A stretch of DNA of 64,000 nucleotides from Streptomyces sp. NBC_00490 (GCF_036013645.1 NZ_CP107869.1:6324001-6388000), one strand, 5' to 3'. Positions 16,439 to 24,084 are shown, numbered from the stretch's first letter. Made by a program: numbers and translations. Notes: generated from the sequence alone by a model not told the origin.

Positions 16439-17380
16439 ATGAGCACCAACTCCCGTCTGCGTTCCTTCGGTTCCGAGCGTCTCGCCGGTCCCGGCCAGCC
16501 CGTCTACATCTGCGGCGAGATCGGCATCAACCACAACGGTGACCTGGAGAACGCCTTCAAGCTCATCGACGTGGCCGCCGAAGCCGGCTGCGACGCCGTG
16601 AAGTTCCAGAAGCGCACCCCCGAGATCTGCACCCCGCGCGACCAGTGGGACATCGAGCGCGACACCCCCTGGGGCCGGATGACCTACATCGACTACCGCC
16701 ACCGCGTGGAGTTCGGCGAGGACGAGTACCGCCAGATCGACGAGTACTGCAAGAGCAGGAACATCGCCTGGTTCGCCTCCCCGTGGGACAACGAGGCCGT
16801 CGCCTTCCTGGAGAAGTTCGACGTGCCGGCCCACAAGGTGGCCTCGGCCTCCCTGACGGACGACGAGCTCCTGCGCGAGCTGCGCGCCACCGGCCGCACG
16901 GTCATCCTCTCCTCGGGCATGTCCACCCCGAAGCAGATCCGCCACGCGGTCGAGGTCCTCGGCTCGGACAACATCCTGCTCTGCCACGCCACGTCGACGT
17001 ACCCGGCGAAGGCCGAGGAGCTCAACCTGCGCGTCATCAACACCCTCCAGGAGGAGTACCCGAACGTCCCGATCGGCTACTCCGGCCACGAGACGGGCCT
17101 GCAGACCACCCTCGCGGCGGTCGCCCTCGGCGCCACCTTCATCGAGCGGCACATCACCCTCGACCGCGCGATGTGGGGCTCCGACCAGGCCGCCTCCGTC
17201 GAGCCCCAGGGCCTGACCCGCCTGGTCCGCGACATCCGCACCATCGAGGCCTCCCTCGGCGACGGCGTCAAGAAGGTCTACGACTCCGAGCTCGGCCCGA
17301 TGAAGAAGCTCCGCCGCGTCTCGGGCGTCGTCGCCGAGGCGGAGATCGCCGCCGCCGCGGGCGAGCCGGTCTCGGTCTGA
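16439..17380 (+). CDS. neuB: Nonulosonate (Kdn/sialate 9-P) synthase, NeuB family, short form
   Basis: A 313-residue TIM-barrel enzyme that condenses phosphoenolpyruvate with a phosphorylated hexose (mannose-6-P for Kdn, ManNAc-6-P for sialate). Seen: YICGEIGINHNGDLENAFKL, CDAVKFQKR, ILSSGMSTPKQIRHAVEVL, CHATSTYPAKAEELNL, PIGYSGHETGL and ERHITLDRAMWGSDQAAS. The chain ends soon after the barrel and lacks the C-terminal SAF (antifreeze-like) domain of about 60 residues present in E. coli NeuB. AAGGAA precedes the ATG. It is co-transcribed with the NeuA-HAD gene. Confidence 0.9.
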   Translation: MSTNSRLRSFGSERLAGPGQPVYICGEIGINHNGDLENAFKLIDVAAEAGCDAVKFQKRTPEICTPRDQWDIERDTPWGRMTYIDYRHRVEFGEDEYRQIDEYCKSRNIAWFASPWDNEAVAFLEKFDVPAHKVASASLTDDELLRELRATGRTVILSSGMSTPKQIRHAVEVLGSDNILLCHATSTYPAKAEELNLRVINTLQEEYPNVPIGYSGHETGLQTTLAAVALGATFIERHITLDRAMWGSDQAASVEPQGLTRLVRDIRTIEASLGDGVKKVYDSELGPMKKLRRVSGVVAEAEIAAAAGEPVSV

Positions 17381-17439
17381 GGCCGAAGGTCCGAGGCTGA
17401 AGTTCTGAGTTGAATCACTTAGGGGACGGTCGTACGTCG

Positions 17440-18510
17440 ATGAGCCGCCGCGCCGGATCAGCCGGCAGCAACTCCACTCTCGCGTTCGTGGAGAGCCCGG
17501 TACAGCTCCTGAACGTGCTGGAGTGGGCGCACGCCCACGCACCCGGCGCGGGGCTCACCCTCGTCGTGCTGTCCCCGACCGACCCCATGACCCGCGGCCA
17601 GCTCCGCCGGATGGCCGAGCTGGCCCGCGAAGAGGGTCACACGGTCCGCTGGGAGGAGGCCCGGGGCGGCCCCGCGGCCCCCTTCCAGACCATCGGGGGC
17701 CTGGCGGGCACGCTCCGCAGGGCGGACCGGGTCGTCCTCGGCGACCCGTTCTCCCGCTACGTACAACTGCTGCTGACCATCACGCGCGCGGCCGAGCTGG
17801 TCGTCGTCGACGACGGCACGGCCACGATGGAGTTCGTGGCCCAACTCGCCCGTGGGGAACGGCTGGTCCGCTGGCACCGCAAGGGCGGTCGGCCGGGCCC
17901 CCGGGACCTGATCTTCGCTCCGGTGTCGGCCTCGGCCCGCAGGCGGCTGACGCCCAGCGAGCGCCGGCGGGTGCAGATCTTCTCGTCGATGCCGATGGAG
18001 GAGACCCCGGCGGGCGTGACGGTCTCGGCCAACACCTTCGCCTGGACCCGTGCCCGCTTCGGCCCGCCCCGCATCACCAAGGGCGCCGACATGGTGGGCA
18101 CCTCGCTGGTGGAGACGGGAGTGGTGGACGGCGAGCGGTACCTGGAGGCGGTCCGCACCCTCGCCAAGGCCCACGGAACCACCCGCTACTTCGCCCACCG
18201 CCGCGAGAGCACGGAGAAGCTCCACCGTCTGGCGGTCGAGACCGGTCTGGAGATCGTCCGCCCGGACCTCCCCCTGGAACTGATCGCCCGCCGGGGCCCG
18301 ATCGGCCGCACCATCCTGAGCTTCCCCTCGACGGTCGTCCACACCCTGCCCCTGGCCCTGGTCGGCACCGACGTGCGGGTCTCGGTCTGCGACATCGACC
18401 CGAGCTGGCTGACGGAGAACGCCTCACCCCGGGCACAGGGGTTCCTGTCGGGGGTGACGGGGACGGCGCGGGACGTGCACCGGCTGTCGTCGGTGGTCGC
18501 GGCGGTGTGA
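17440..18510 (+). CDS. Polysialyltransferase-like protein, third copy in locus
   Basis: A 356-residue protein with the same general build as the other two polyST-like proteins: TLAFVESPVQLLNVLEWAHA at the start (the family's usual ESPVQLLNV type opening), VVLGDPFSRYVQLLL, LVVVDDGTATMEFVAQLARG, RYFAHRRESTEKLHRLAVE (basic donor motif) and ILSFPSTVVHTLPLALVGTD (Ser-Thr motif). The ATG at 17440 with AGGGGA upstream is preferred over an in-frame TTG at 17410. It is the last gene of the neuA-neuB run and a candidate transferase for CMP-Kdn. Cytoplasmic, no membrane segment. Confidence 0.82.
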   Translation: MSRRAGSAGSNSTLAFVESPVQLLNVLEWAHAHAPGAGLTLVVLSPTDPMTRGQLRRMAELAREEGHTVRWEEARGGPAAPFQTIGGLAGTLRRADRVVLGDPFSRYVQLLLTITRAAELVVVDDGTATMEFVAQLARGERLVRWHRKGGRPGPRDLIFAPVSASARRRLTPSERRRVQIFSSMPMEETPAGVTVSANTFAWTRARFGPPRITKGADMVGTSLVETGVVDGERYLEAVRTLAKAHGTTRYFAHRRESTEKLHRLAVETGLEIVRPDLPLELIARRGPIGRTILSFPSTVVHTLPLALVGTDVRVSVCDIDPSWLTENASPRAQGFLSGVTGTARDVHRLSSVVAAV

Positions 18511-18532
18511 GGGCGGGGCGTATCCGGCGGCC

Positions 18533-19210
18533 CTAGCCGTCCTTGCGCGCCAGAAGGAAGGCGCGCGGGCGCACCTCGCCCTCCTGTGGCTCGCGCAGCA
18601 CCCGGGTGTGCGGGCGCAGGCCCGCCTTGCCGAGCTGCTCGGCCATGGCGTCCGGGTCACGCCAGTAGTAGTCGAGCGAGATCTCGTGTCCGAAGCGCTC
18701 GGCGAGGTGCAGGTGCTCGGTGTCCGCATCCGCAGTCGCCCCGGCCTGGAAGGCGAGGAGCACGTATCCGCCGGGCACCAGGACCCGGCGGAACTCGGCG
18801 AGCGTCGCGGGCAGGTGCTCGTCCGGGACGTGGATGAGCGAGTACAGGGCGGTGATCCCGCCCAGCGTCGCGTCCGGCAGATCCAGGGACGTCATCGAAC
18901 CCACGTGGAACCGGAGTTCCGGATACCCCCGGCGGGCCAGCGCCACCATCCGGGGCGAGACATCGACCCCGAAGACCGGCAGGCCCAGACCCTTCAGATG
19001 CGCGGTGATGTGCCCGGGGCCACTGCCGAGGTCGGCGACGGGGGCGGTCGCTCCGTTCGCTCTCACCAGCTCGGCGAAGACGCCGAAGAGGGCGCGCTCC
19101 ACATGCAGGCCCGCCAGCCCGGCGGCGGGGAACCGCTCGGCGTACGCGTCGGCGATCGTGTCGTACGAGGTTCGGGTGTCCGGTATGAAGTCCGGGTGCT
19201 CGGCGCTCAC
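18533..19210 (-). CDS. Class I SAM-dependent methyltransferase (UbiE/Methyltransf_11 type)
   Basis: A 225-residue methyltransferase: the SAM motif VADLGSGPGHITAHLKGLG, VFGVDVSPRMVALARRG, LRFHVGSMTSLDLPD, ITALYSLIHV and RRVLVPGGYVLLAFQ are all standard. It faces the glycopolymer genes tail to tail across 22 bp. The substrate cannot be inferred; small-molecule methyltransferases of this type are very common in Streptomyces, and it may have nothing to do with the polymer locus. Confidence 0.85.
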   Translation of the reverse strand: MSAEHPDFIPDTRTSYDTIADAYAERFPAAGLAGLHVERALFGVFAELVRANGATAPVADLGSGPGHITAHLKGLGLPVFGVDVSPRMVALARRGYPELRFHVGSMTSLDLPDATLGGITALYSLIHVPDEHLPATLAEFRRVLVPGGYVLLAFQAGATADADTEHLHLAERFGHEISLDYYWRDPDAMAEQLGKAGLRPHTRVLREPQEGEVRPRAFLLARKDG

Positions 19211-19220
19211 GGGGGCGACC

Positions 19221-19493
19221 CTAGCGAGGCTCGTCCGGCCCCGGGCCAGGATCTCGAAGGAGGCCGGGGTCCTCGGTCGTCCAGGTGAATCCGTCCAGGG
19301 TGCCCGGCGCGTGCTCGTCGACCGTCAGCGGTGGGTGCCGCCACCGCTGGAACAGCAACACCGCCGAGATCAGCAGCCAGCCCGCCAGCGTCATGATCAC
19401 CAGGATCGCCAGGACCAGGCCCGCCACCCCCAGAACGCCGAATTCCGCCAGCATCCGTGGGATCTGGTCCTCGCCGCAGCCGCATGCCTCCAT
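19221..19493 (-). CDS. Small single-span membrane protein, unknown function
   Basis: A 90-residue protein from the ATG at 19493, starting MEACGCGEDQIPRML and containing one long hydrophobic segment (VAGLVLAILVIMTLAGWLLI) followed by a charged C-terminal tail ending PGPGPDEPR. An in-frame ATG at 19589 would give 122 residues with a Pro/Ser-rich head; neither has a good ribosome binding site. It lies 10 bp upstream of the methyltransferase start on the same strand and is probably co-transcribed with it. I do not recognise the family. Confidence 0.55.
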   Translation of the reverse strand: MEACGCGEDQIPRMLAEFGVLGVAGLVLAILVIMTLAGWLLISAVLLFQRWRHPPLTVDEHAPGTLDGFTWTTEDPGLLRDPGPGPDEPR

Positions 19494-19884
19494 AGGGGAA
19501 GGGTGCTCCCCTGCGGACCGGCCGTCACGTCGCGTGGCGGAAACGTCGCGCGGCGGTGATGATTCCGGGACCGGAACAAGCGTCTCCATGGAGGCAGGGT
19601 GGATTTACGGGGCGGCACGGTCCCGACAGGTGAACAGAGCCGACGGGGCGGCACCCGGCGTGGTATCCGTGGAGGGAGGAGTGGATGAGTGACGGGTGTG
19701 GCCGGATGTCCTGTACCGGGCCGCTCTCCGGGGATTACATGATCCACTCGGCCGGAAAGTCGGCCGAGTTTACCCATCCCAGTCGATACGTATGCGTCGA
19801 GCGGCCGGATTTTCTTCCCCTAACGGGTTGAACTTTTGTTGATCGAGGGGCAGTTGGTCGGCCCGGCGTCCTACCCTTCAGAGG
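19494..19884. other. 391-bp gap with terminator-like hairpin and amidohydrolase promoter
   Basis: No convincing gene. The right half holds a perfect hairpin (19746-19769) and then an AT-richer stretch leading to TACCCT at 19872-19877, 13 nt before the GTG at 19885. The block AACTTTTGTTGAT at 19831-19843 is nearly repeated at 13659-13672, in front of another leaderless-looking gene of this window. Confidence 0.5.
19746..19771. terminator. Perfect 9-bp hairpin with short T run
   Basis: ACTCGGCCG and CGGCCGAGT pair around GAAAGT and are followed by further T residues. It looks like a short intrinsic terminator, but no annotated gene ends just in front of it on the plus strand, so it may end an unannotated small transcript. 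Confidence 0.5.
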
Positions 19885-21117
19885 GTGAAGCAATTGATGT
19901 CCCTAGAGTCCGAGGCCGGTCTTCCCGCGGAAGCTCCGCTTCCCGGCACGCTGCCTGAGTCGCTGCGTGCCGAACTTGTCGCGTTCCGGCGTGACTTGCA
20001 CATGCACCCGGAGCTCGGCAACCAGGAGTTCCGTACGACCGCCGCCATCAAGGCGCGGCTGGAGAAGGCCGGACTGCGGCCGCGTGTGCTCGCGGTAGGC
20101 ACCGGACTCGTCTGTGACATCGGGGACTGGAGCGGCGGGCGTCCCGCGCTCGCGCTGCGGGCCGACATCGACGCGCTGCCGATTCCGGACACGAAGAGTG
20201 ACTGCCCGTACCGCTCGACCGTGCCGGACCGGGCCCACGCCTGCGGGCATGACGTGCATACGACGGTCGTGCTCGGGGCCGGCCTCGTCCTGGCCGATCT
20301 GCATCGGCAGGGACTGCTGCCGCGGCCCGTGCGGCTGGTCTTCCAGCCCGCCGAGGAAGTGCTGCCCGGTGGCGCCGCCGATGCCATCGAGTGCGGGGTG
20401 CTGGAAGGCGTCGGGCAGATCATCGCCGTGCACTGCGACCCGCGGGTGGACGCCGGGCGGATCGGACTGCGGGCCGGGGCCATCACCTCCGCCTGCGACC
20501 GGCTGGAGATCTCCCTCGGCGGACCCGGCGGCCACACCGCGCGGCCTCATCTGACGACGGACCTGGTGACCGCGGCCGCGCGGGTCGTCGTCGACGTGCC
20601 CGCGATCGTCGCCCGGCGGATCGACACCCGTGCCGGGCTCGCCGTGACCTGGGGACGGATCGAGTCCGGGCACGCGCCCAACGTCATTCCGCAGCACGCC
20701 GAGCTCTCCGGCACCGTGCGCTGCCTGGACATCGAGGCCTGGCGCCAGGCACCCGACGTCGTGGTCGCCGCGATCGACGAAGTCGCCAACCTGCATCGCG
20801 CCAAGTCGGAGATCAACTACGTGCGCGGCGTGCCGCCCGTGGTCAACGACCCGGCCGTCACCGACCTGTTGCGGGACGCCATGACCGCCCGGCGCGGTGC
20901 CGCCTCGGTCGAGGGCACCGAGCAGAGCCTGGGCGGCGAGGACTTCTCCTGGTACCTGGAGCATGTGCCGGGAGCCATGGCCCGGCTCGGGGTCCGCACC
21001 CCGGGGGAGCGGACCGTACGGGACCTCCACCAGGGCGACTTCGATGCCGACGAGTCGGCGATCACGGCGGGCGTGGAGCTGTTCACCGCCGCCGCGCTGC
21101 TCGATGGGGTTTCCTGA
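19885..21117 (+). CDS. M20 family amidohydrolase/peptidase (AmhX/HipO-like)
   Basis: A 410-residue zinc hydrolase of the hippurate/N-acyl-amino-acid amidohydrolase group. Metal-site and scaffold motifs: FRRDLHMHPELGNQEF, LRADIDALPIPD, AHACGHDVHTTVVLGAG, VFQPAEEVLPGG, the dimerisation-domain GGHTARPHLTTD and SLGGEDFSWYLEHVPG. It hydrolyses an N-acyl amino acid or similar amide in the cytoplasm. The GTG at 19885 lacks a ribosome binding site and has TACCCT 13 nt upstream (leaderless form); an ATG at 19897 is an alternative. A hairpin follows the stop, so it is monocistronic. Confidence 0.9.
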   Translation: MKQLMSLESEAGLPAEAPLPGTLPESLRAELVAFRRDLHMHPELGNQEFRTTAAIKARLEKAGLRPRVLAVGTGLVCDIGDWSGGRPALALRADIDALPIPDTKSDCPYRSTVPDRAHACGHDVHTTVVLGAGLVLADLHRQGLLPRPVRLVFQPAEEVLPGGAADAIECGVLEGVGQIIAVHCDPRVDAGRIGLRAGAITSACDRLEISLGGPGGHTARPHLTTDLVTAAARVVVDVPAIVARRIDTRAGLAVTWGRIESGHAPNVIPQHAELSGTVRCLDIEAWRQAPDVVVAAIDEVANLHRAKSEINYVRGVPPVVNDPAVTDLLRDAMTARRGAASVEGTEQSLGGEDFSWYLEHVPGAMARLGVRTPGERTVRDLHQGDFDADESAITAGVELFTAAALLDGVS

Positions 21118-21138
21118 GAGGTCCGTAGAAGATCTTGT

Positions 21139-21166
21139 GAAGGGGTGGCCGATTTGGCACCCCTTC
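21139..21166 (+). terminator. Intrinsic-type terminator after the amidohydrolase
   Basis: GAAGGGGTG pairs with CACCCCTTC, with extra GCC/GGC pairing toward the GATTT loop, 22 bp after the stop. Confidence 0.7.
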
Positions 21167-21253
21167 GTCCCCTTGTGTCACCCGGGCGTAACCGGCGGGC
21201 GGCGAACGTAACCCGATGGCGGCACGGTTCGATAACGGCCACGAGGAACCCCG

Positions 21254-21282
21254 TTCCCCTCCTCGTCTACGCGCGTTACTGT
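21254..21282 (+). promoter_or_regulatory. bmpA1 promoter with nucleoside-regulon palindrome (site 1)
   Basis: TTCCCC (21254-21259) and TACTGT (21277-21282) stand 17 bp apart as a -35/-10 pair. The spacer holds CTACGCGCGTTA (21267-21278), which matches the CTACGCGCGTAG palindrome at ten of twelve positions. The copy before bmpA2 has exactly the same variant and geometry. Confidence 0.65.
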
Positions 21283-21360
21283 GCGCCGAAATGGCCACCA
21301 TCGGCGGCGCATTGGGGAAGCGGGCCGTTCGACGGGCCGTGGGATGAAGGGGTGCTTGCT

Positions 21361-22443
21361 GTGCGTTCCATATCTCGGAGGACCAGGTTCTCCCAAGCAG
21401 TGGTGGCCGTTTCGGTCATCGCGCTCGCGGCCGTCGGCTGTGGCGAGTCCAGCACGAAGTCCGGCAGCGACGACGCGTCCGAGTCGTCCTCGTCCGGCAC
21501 GTACTCGGGCAAGGGCATCGGCCTGGCGTACGACATCGGCGGCCGTGGCGACCAGTCGTTCAACGACGCCGCCTACGCCGGCTTCCAGCAGGCCGACAAG
21601 GAATTCAAGATGGGCGGCCGGGACGTCCAGCCGAGCGACGGCGAGTCGGAGGCGGACAAGGTCCAGCGTCTGACCGAGCTCGCCAAGGCCGGCTACAACC
21701 CGGTGATCGGCGTCGGCTACATCTACGCGCCGGCCGTCAAGGAGGTCGCCGAGAAGTTCCCGAAGACCACCTTCGGGATCATCGACGACGAGCAGACCAA
21801 GGCCGCCAACGTGGCCGACATGGTCTTCTCCGAGGAGCAGGCCTCCTACCTCGCGGGCGTCGCCGCCGCCAAGACCTCCAAGGCCAAGCACGTCGGCTTC
21901 ATCGGCGGCGTGGACATCCCGCTGATCCACAAGTTCGGCGCGGGCTTCGTCCAGGGCGTCAAGTCCGTCGACCCGAGCATCAAGATCGAGTCGCAGTACC
22001 TGACCGAGACGCCCGCGGAAGGCGGCTTCTCCAGCCCTGACAAGGGCAAGGAGGCTGCCAGCGGTCAGATCGAGAAGGGCGCCGACGTCATCTACCACGC
22101 CGCCGGTCTCTCCGGTCAGGGCGTGATCTCCGAGGCCGCCGCCAAGAAGGTCTGGGCGATCGGTGTCGACTCCGACCAGTACAACCAGGACGCGCTGAAG
22201 GCCTACAAGGACTACATCCTCGGCTCGGCGCTGAAGAACGTCGGCGGCGCGGTCTACGAGCTCGCCAAGTCGGTCCACGAGGGCAAGCCGCTCACCGGTG
22301 TCGTCCGCGGCGACCTGAAGTCCGGCGGCGTGGGCTTCGCCGACTCCAACCCGAAGTACAAGGCCATGACGGACGTCGTCGCGGCCGTCGACAAGGCCAA
22401 GCAGGACATCGTCGACGGCAAGGTGACGGTGAAGACTTCGTAA
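21361..22443 (+). CDS. BmpA-family nucleoside-binding lipoprotein 1
   Basis: A 360-residue substrate-binding lipoprotein: signal sequence with a lipobox-like AVGC near residue 27, then a Ser-rich linker and the Bmp/PnrA fold (GIGLAYDIGGRGDQSFNDAA, GYNPVIGVGYIYAPAVKEVA, FPKTTFGIIDDEQTKAANV, FSEEQASYLAGVAAA, GFIGGVDIPLIHKFGAGFVQ, VWAIGVDSDQYNQDALKAY). The family binds purine and pyrimidine nucleosides outside the membrane for an ABC importer. GAAGGGG precedes the GTG at 21361. It is a tandem paralogue of the next gene; the importer itself is encoded 1.7 kb downstream. Confidence 0.9.
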   Translation: MRSISRRTRFSQAVVAVSVIALAAVGCGESSTKSGSDDASESSSSGTYSGKGIGLAYDIGGRGDQSFNDAAYAGFQQADKEFKMGGRDVQPSDGESEADKVQRLTELAKAGYNPVIGVGYIYAPAVKEVAEKFPKTTFGIIDDEQTKAANVADMVFSEEQASYLAGVAAAKTSKAKHVGFIGGVDIPLIHKFGAGFVQGVKSVDPSIKIESQYLTETPAEGGFSSPDKGKEAASGQIEKGADVIYHAAGLSGQGVISEAAAKKVWAIGVDSDQYNQDALKAYKDYILGSALKNVGGAVYELAKSVHEGKPLTGVVRGDLKSGGVGFADSNPKYKAMTDVVAAVDKAKQDIVDGKVTVKTS

Positions 22444-22453
22444 GGCCCGGCAC

Positions 22454-22469
22454 GGGGCCGAAAGGCCCC
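22454..22469 (+). terminator. Short GC hairpin after bmpA1
   Basis: GGGGCC-GAAA-GGCCCC, 11 bp after the stop, followed by TT. It is the first of two consecutive hairpins. Confidence 0.6.
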
Positions 22470-22501
22470 TTCGTACGCCCGCCCGGGCAGCGTTGCAGCT
22501 C

Positions 22502-22532
22502 GTACGCCCCTTGCCTCCCGCAAGGGGCGTAC
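22502..22532 (+). terminator. Strong perfect 13-bp hairpin between bmpA1 and bmpA2
   Basis: GTACGCCCCTTGC pairs perfectly with GCAAGGGGCGTAC around CTCCC. It separates the bmpA1 transcript from the bmpA2 promoter. Confidence 0.75.
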
Positions 22533-22594
22533 TGCTGTCCGTAGTCTGTCCACCAACTGTGGCCACAGCTCGGTAACGGACCGGACAGAAGGGG

Positions 22595-22623
22595 TTTTCC
22601 GTCTGGTCTACGCGCGTTACGCT
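22595..22623 (+). promoter_or_regulatory. bmpA2 promoter with nucleoside-regulon palindrome (site 2)
   Basis: TTTTCC (22595-22600), a 17-bp spacer, then TACGCT (22618-22623). CTACGCGCGTTA at 22608-22619 lies in the spacer and touches the -10, so a bound regulator would block RNA polymerase. Confidence 0.68.
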
Positions 22624-22674
22624 GCGGCGGAACCAGCGCCTGGTTTGGGCGCTTGCACAAAGGAGTCTCGTTCC

Positions 22675-23721
22675 ATGCGCCGGGTGTCCCGTATCACGAT
22701 TGCAGGCGTTGCAACCGCAGCCCTCGCCCTCACCGCGTCCGCGTGCGGCAGCTCGTCCAGCGAGTCGTCGGGCAGCGACAGCAAGAACCTCGGCCTGGCC
22801 CTGGCGTACGACGTCGGCGGCAAGGGCGACCAGTCCTTCAACGACGCCGCCACCGCCGGCCTGGACAAGGCCGACAAGGAGTTCGGCTACAAGTCCACCG
22901 CCGTCGAGCCGCAGGACGGCGAGTCGGAGGCGGACAAGGTCCAGCGCCTGGAGACCCTCGCCAAGCAGGGCTACAACCCGGTCATCGGCGTCGGCTTCGC
23001 CTACGCGCCGGCCGTCAAGGAAGCCGCCCAGAAGTTCCCGAAGACCACCTTCGGCATCGTCGACGACGAGCAGACCAAGGCCGACAACGTCGCCGACCTC
23101 GTCTTCTCCGAGGAGCAGGCCTCCTACCTGGCCGGTGTCGCGGCCGCCCTGGCCACCAAGTCGAACACCGTCGGCTTCATCGGTGGCGTGGACGTCCCGC
23201 TGATCCACAAGTTCGCGGCCGGCTACAAGCAGGGCGTCGAGGACACCAAGAAGGGCGTCACGGTCAAGGTGCAGTACCTGACCGAGACCGCCGCCGAGGG
23301 TGGCTTCTCCAGCCCCGACAAGGGTGAGAGCGCCGCCGAGGGCCAGATCGACGACGGCGCCGACGTCGTCTACGCCGCCGCGGGCCTGTCCGGCCAGGGT
23401 GTCATCAAGGCCGCCAACGCCAACAAGATCTGGGCGATCGGCGTCGACTCCGACCAGTACAAGCAGGACGCGCTGAAGGCGTACAAGTCCTCGATCCTGA
23501 CGTCCGCCATGAAGAACGTCGAGGGTGCGGTCTACGAGCTCGCCAAGTCCGTCCACGACGGCAAGCCGGAGACCGGCGTCGTCCGCGGCAGCCTCTCCAA
23601 CGGCGGCGTGAGCGTCTCCAACTCCAACCCGGAGTTCGCGAACAACGCCAAGATCCAGGACGCGATCAAGAAGGCGTCCGAGGGCATCAAGAACGGCACC
23701 ATCACGGTGAAGACCTCCTGA
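22675..23721 (+). CDS. BmpA-family nucleoside-binding lipoprotein 2
   Basis: A 348-residue lipoprotein closely related to the preceding gene over its full length (LALAYDVGGKGDQSFNDAAT, GYNPVIGVGFAYAPAVKEAA, FSEEQASYLAGVAAALATKS, GFIGGVDVPLIHKFAAGYKQ, IWAIGVDSDQYKQDALKAYK). The signal peptide ends in a weak lipobox (TASAC). AAAGGAG stands before the ATG. It has its own promoter and operator copy, so the pair looks like a whole-cassette tandem duplication. It probably delivers nucleosides to the permease encoded downstream. Confidence 0.92.
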   Translation: MRRVSRITIAGVATAALALTASACGSSSSESSGSDSKNLGLALAYDVGGKGDQSFNDAATAGLDKADKEFGYKSTAVEPQDGESEADKVQRLETLAKQGYNPVIGVGFAYAPAVKEAAQKFPKTTFGIVDDEQTKADNVADLVFSEEQASYLAGVAAALATKSNTVGFIGGVDVPLIHKFAAGYKQGVEDTKKGVTVKVQYLTETAAEGGFSSPDKGESAAEGQIDDGADVVYAAAGLSGQGVIKAANANKIWAIGVDSDQYKQDALKAYKSSILTSAMKNVEGAVYELAKSVHDGKPETGVVRGSLSNGGVSVSNSNPEFANNAKIQDAIKKASEGIKNGTITVKTS

Positions 23722-23750
23722 CCCCTCCGGGTAGAGGCCTTGGCCAAAGA

Positions 23751-23770
23751 AACGCTGTAATGACAGCGTT
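23751..23770. promoter_or_regulatory. 8-bp perfect inverted repeat after bmpA2
   Basis: AACGCTGT and ACAGCGTT flank AATG, 30 bp after the bmpA2 stop. The spacing and lack of a T run fit an operator as well as a weak terminator; no other copy was noticed in the window. Confidence 0.45.
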
Positions 23771-23773
23771 ACG

Positions 23774-24003
23774 GCCGCGGAACGGGGTGCGGAGAGGATG
23801 GCTCCTCGCGCCCCTGCCGTCGACCTCCCGTCTGCCGCGCGACGCCTGGCACGCACGGTCGCCGCGTTGCCGAACCGCCCACGTGGCTCCGCCACGAGGA
23901 CGCTCCGGCGCCTTGCGACCGCACGCACCAGACGCCGCGCGGCCCGCCCTGCGGGCGGACGACGGGAGATCGACGGCAGGGACGCGCACCCCGTTCGCGC
24001 GGC
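23774..24003. repeat. 230-bp imperfect inverted repeat (MITE-like or long hairpin)
   Basis: The two ends are nearly identical in inverted orientation (GCCGCGGAACGGGGTGCG at the left; the complement of GCACCCCGTTCGCGCGGC at the right). The arms continue inward: a 20-nt block at about 23813 matches the complement of GACGGGAGATCGACGGCAGG at 19 of 20 positions, then about 29 nt at roughly 80 percent. The centre is the small perfect hairpin CGTGGC-TCC-GCCACG (23882-23896). The left arm has about 18 extra bases that themselves fold. There is no coding gene inside; similar peptides on both strands simply mirror the repeat. Confidence 0.75.
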
Positions 24004-24055
24004 AGAATGCTCGGAACGGATCGTCCGTCAGAAAAGAACGATCAGGTCCGGGCAC

Positions 24056-24084
24056 TATTTAAAGCAGGGGCGCTACGCGCGTAG
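24056..24084 (+). promoter_or_regulatory. ABC-operon leader with perfect regulon palindrome (site 3)
   Basis: CTACGCGCGTAG at 24073-24084 is embedded in a longer inverted repeat (AGGGGCGCTACG and its complement side). TATTTA at 24056-24061 could be the -10, which places this copy just downstream of the promoter, in the message leader before the AAGGAG at 24100. Confidence 0.7.

Noticed and set aside
19619..19740. Possible small RNA or tRNA in the 19.5-19.9 kb gap
   Set aside because: No cloverleaf could be formed and only the hairpin at 19746 stands out; evidence is too thin for an RNA gene.
21178..23928. A 916-residue open frame on the minus strand across both bmpA genes
   Set aside because: It mirrors the two bmpA genes and their third-position GC bias; the protein is a Leu/Gly/Val/Asp repeat with no domain, as expected for an antisense shadow.
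23702..24062. Overlapping frames on both strands with similar VDLPS-type peptides
   Set aside because: The similarity of the two peptides is produced by the 230-bp inverted repeat; no ribosome binding site or family match.
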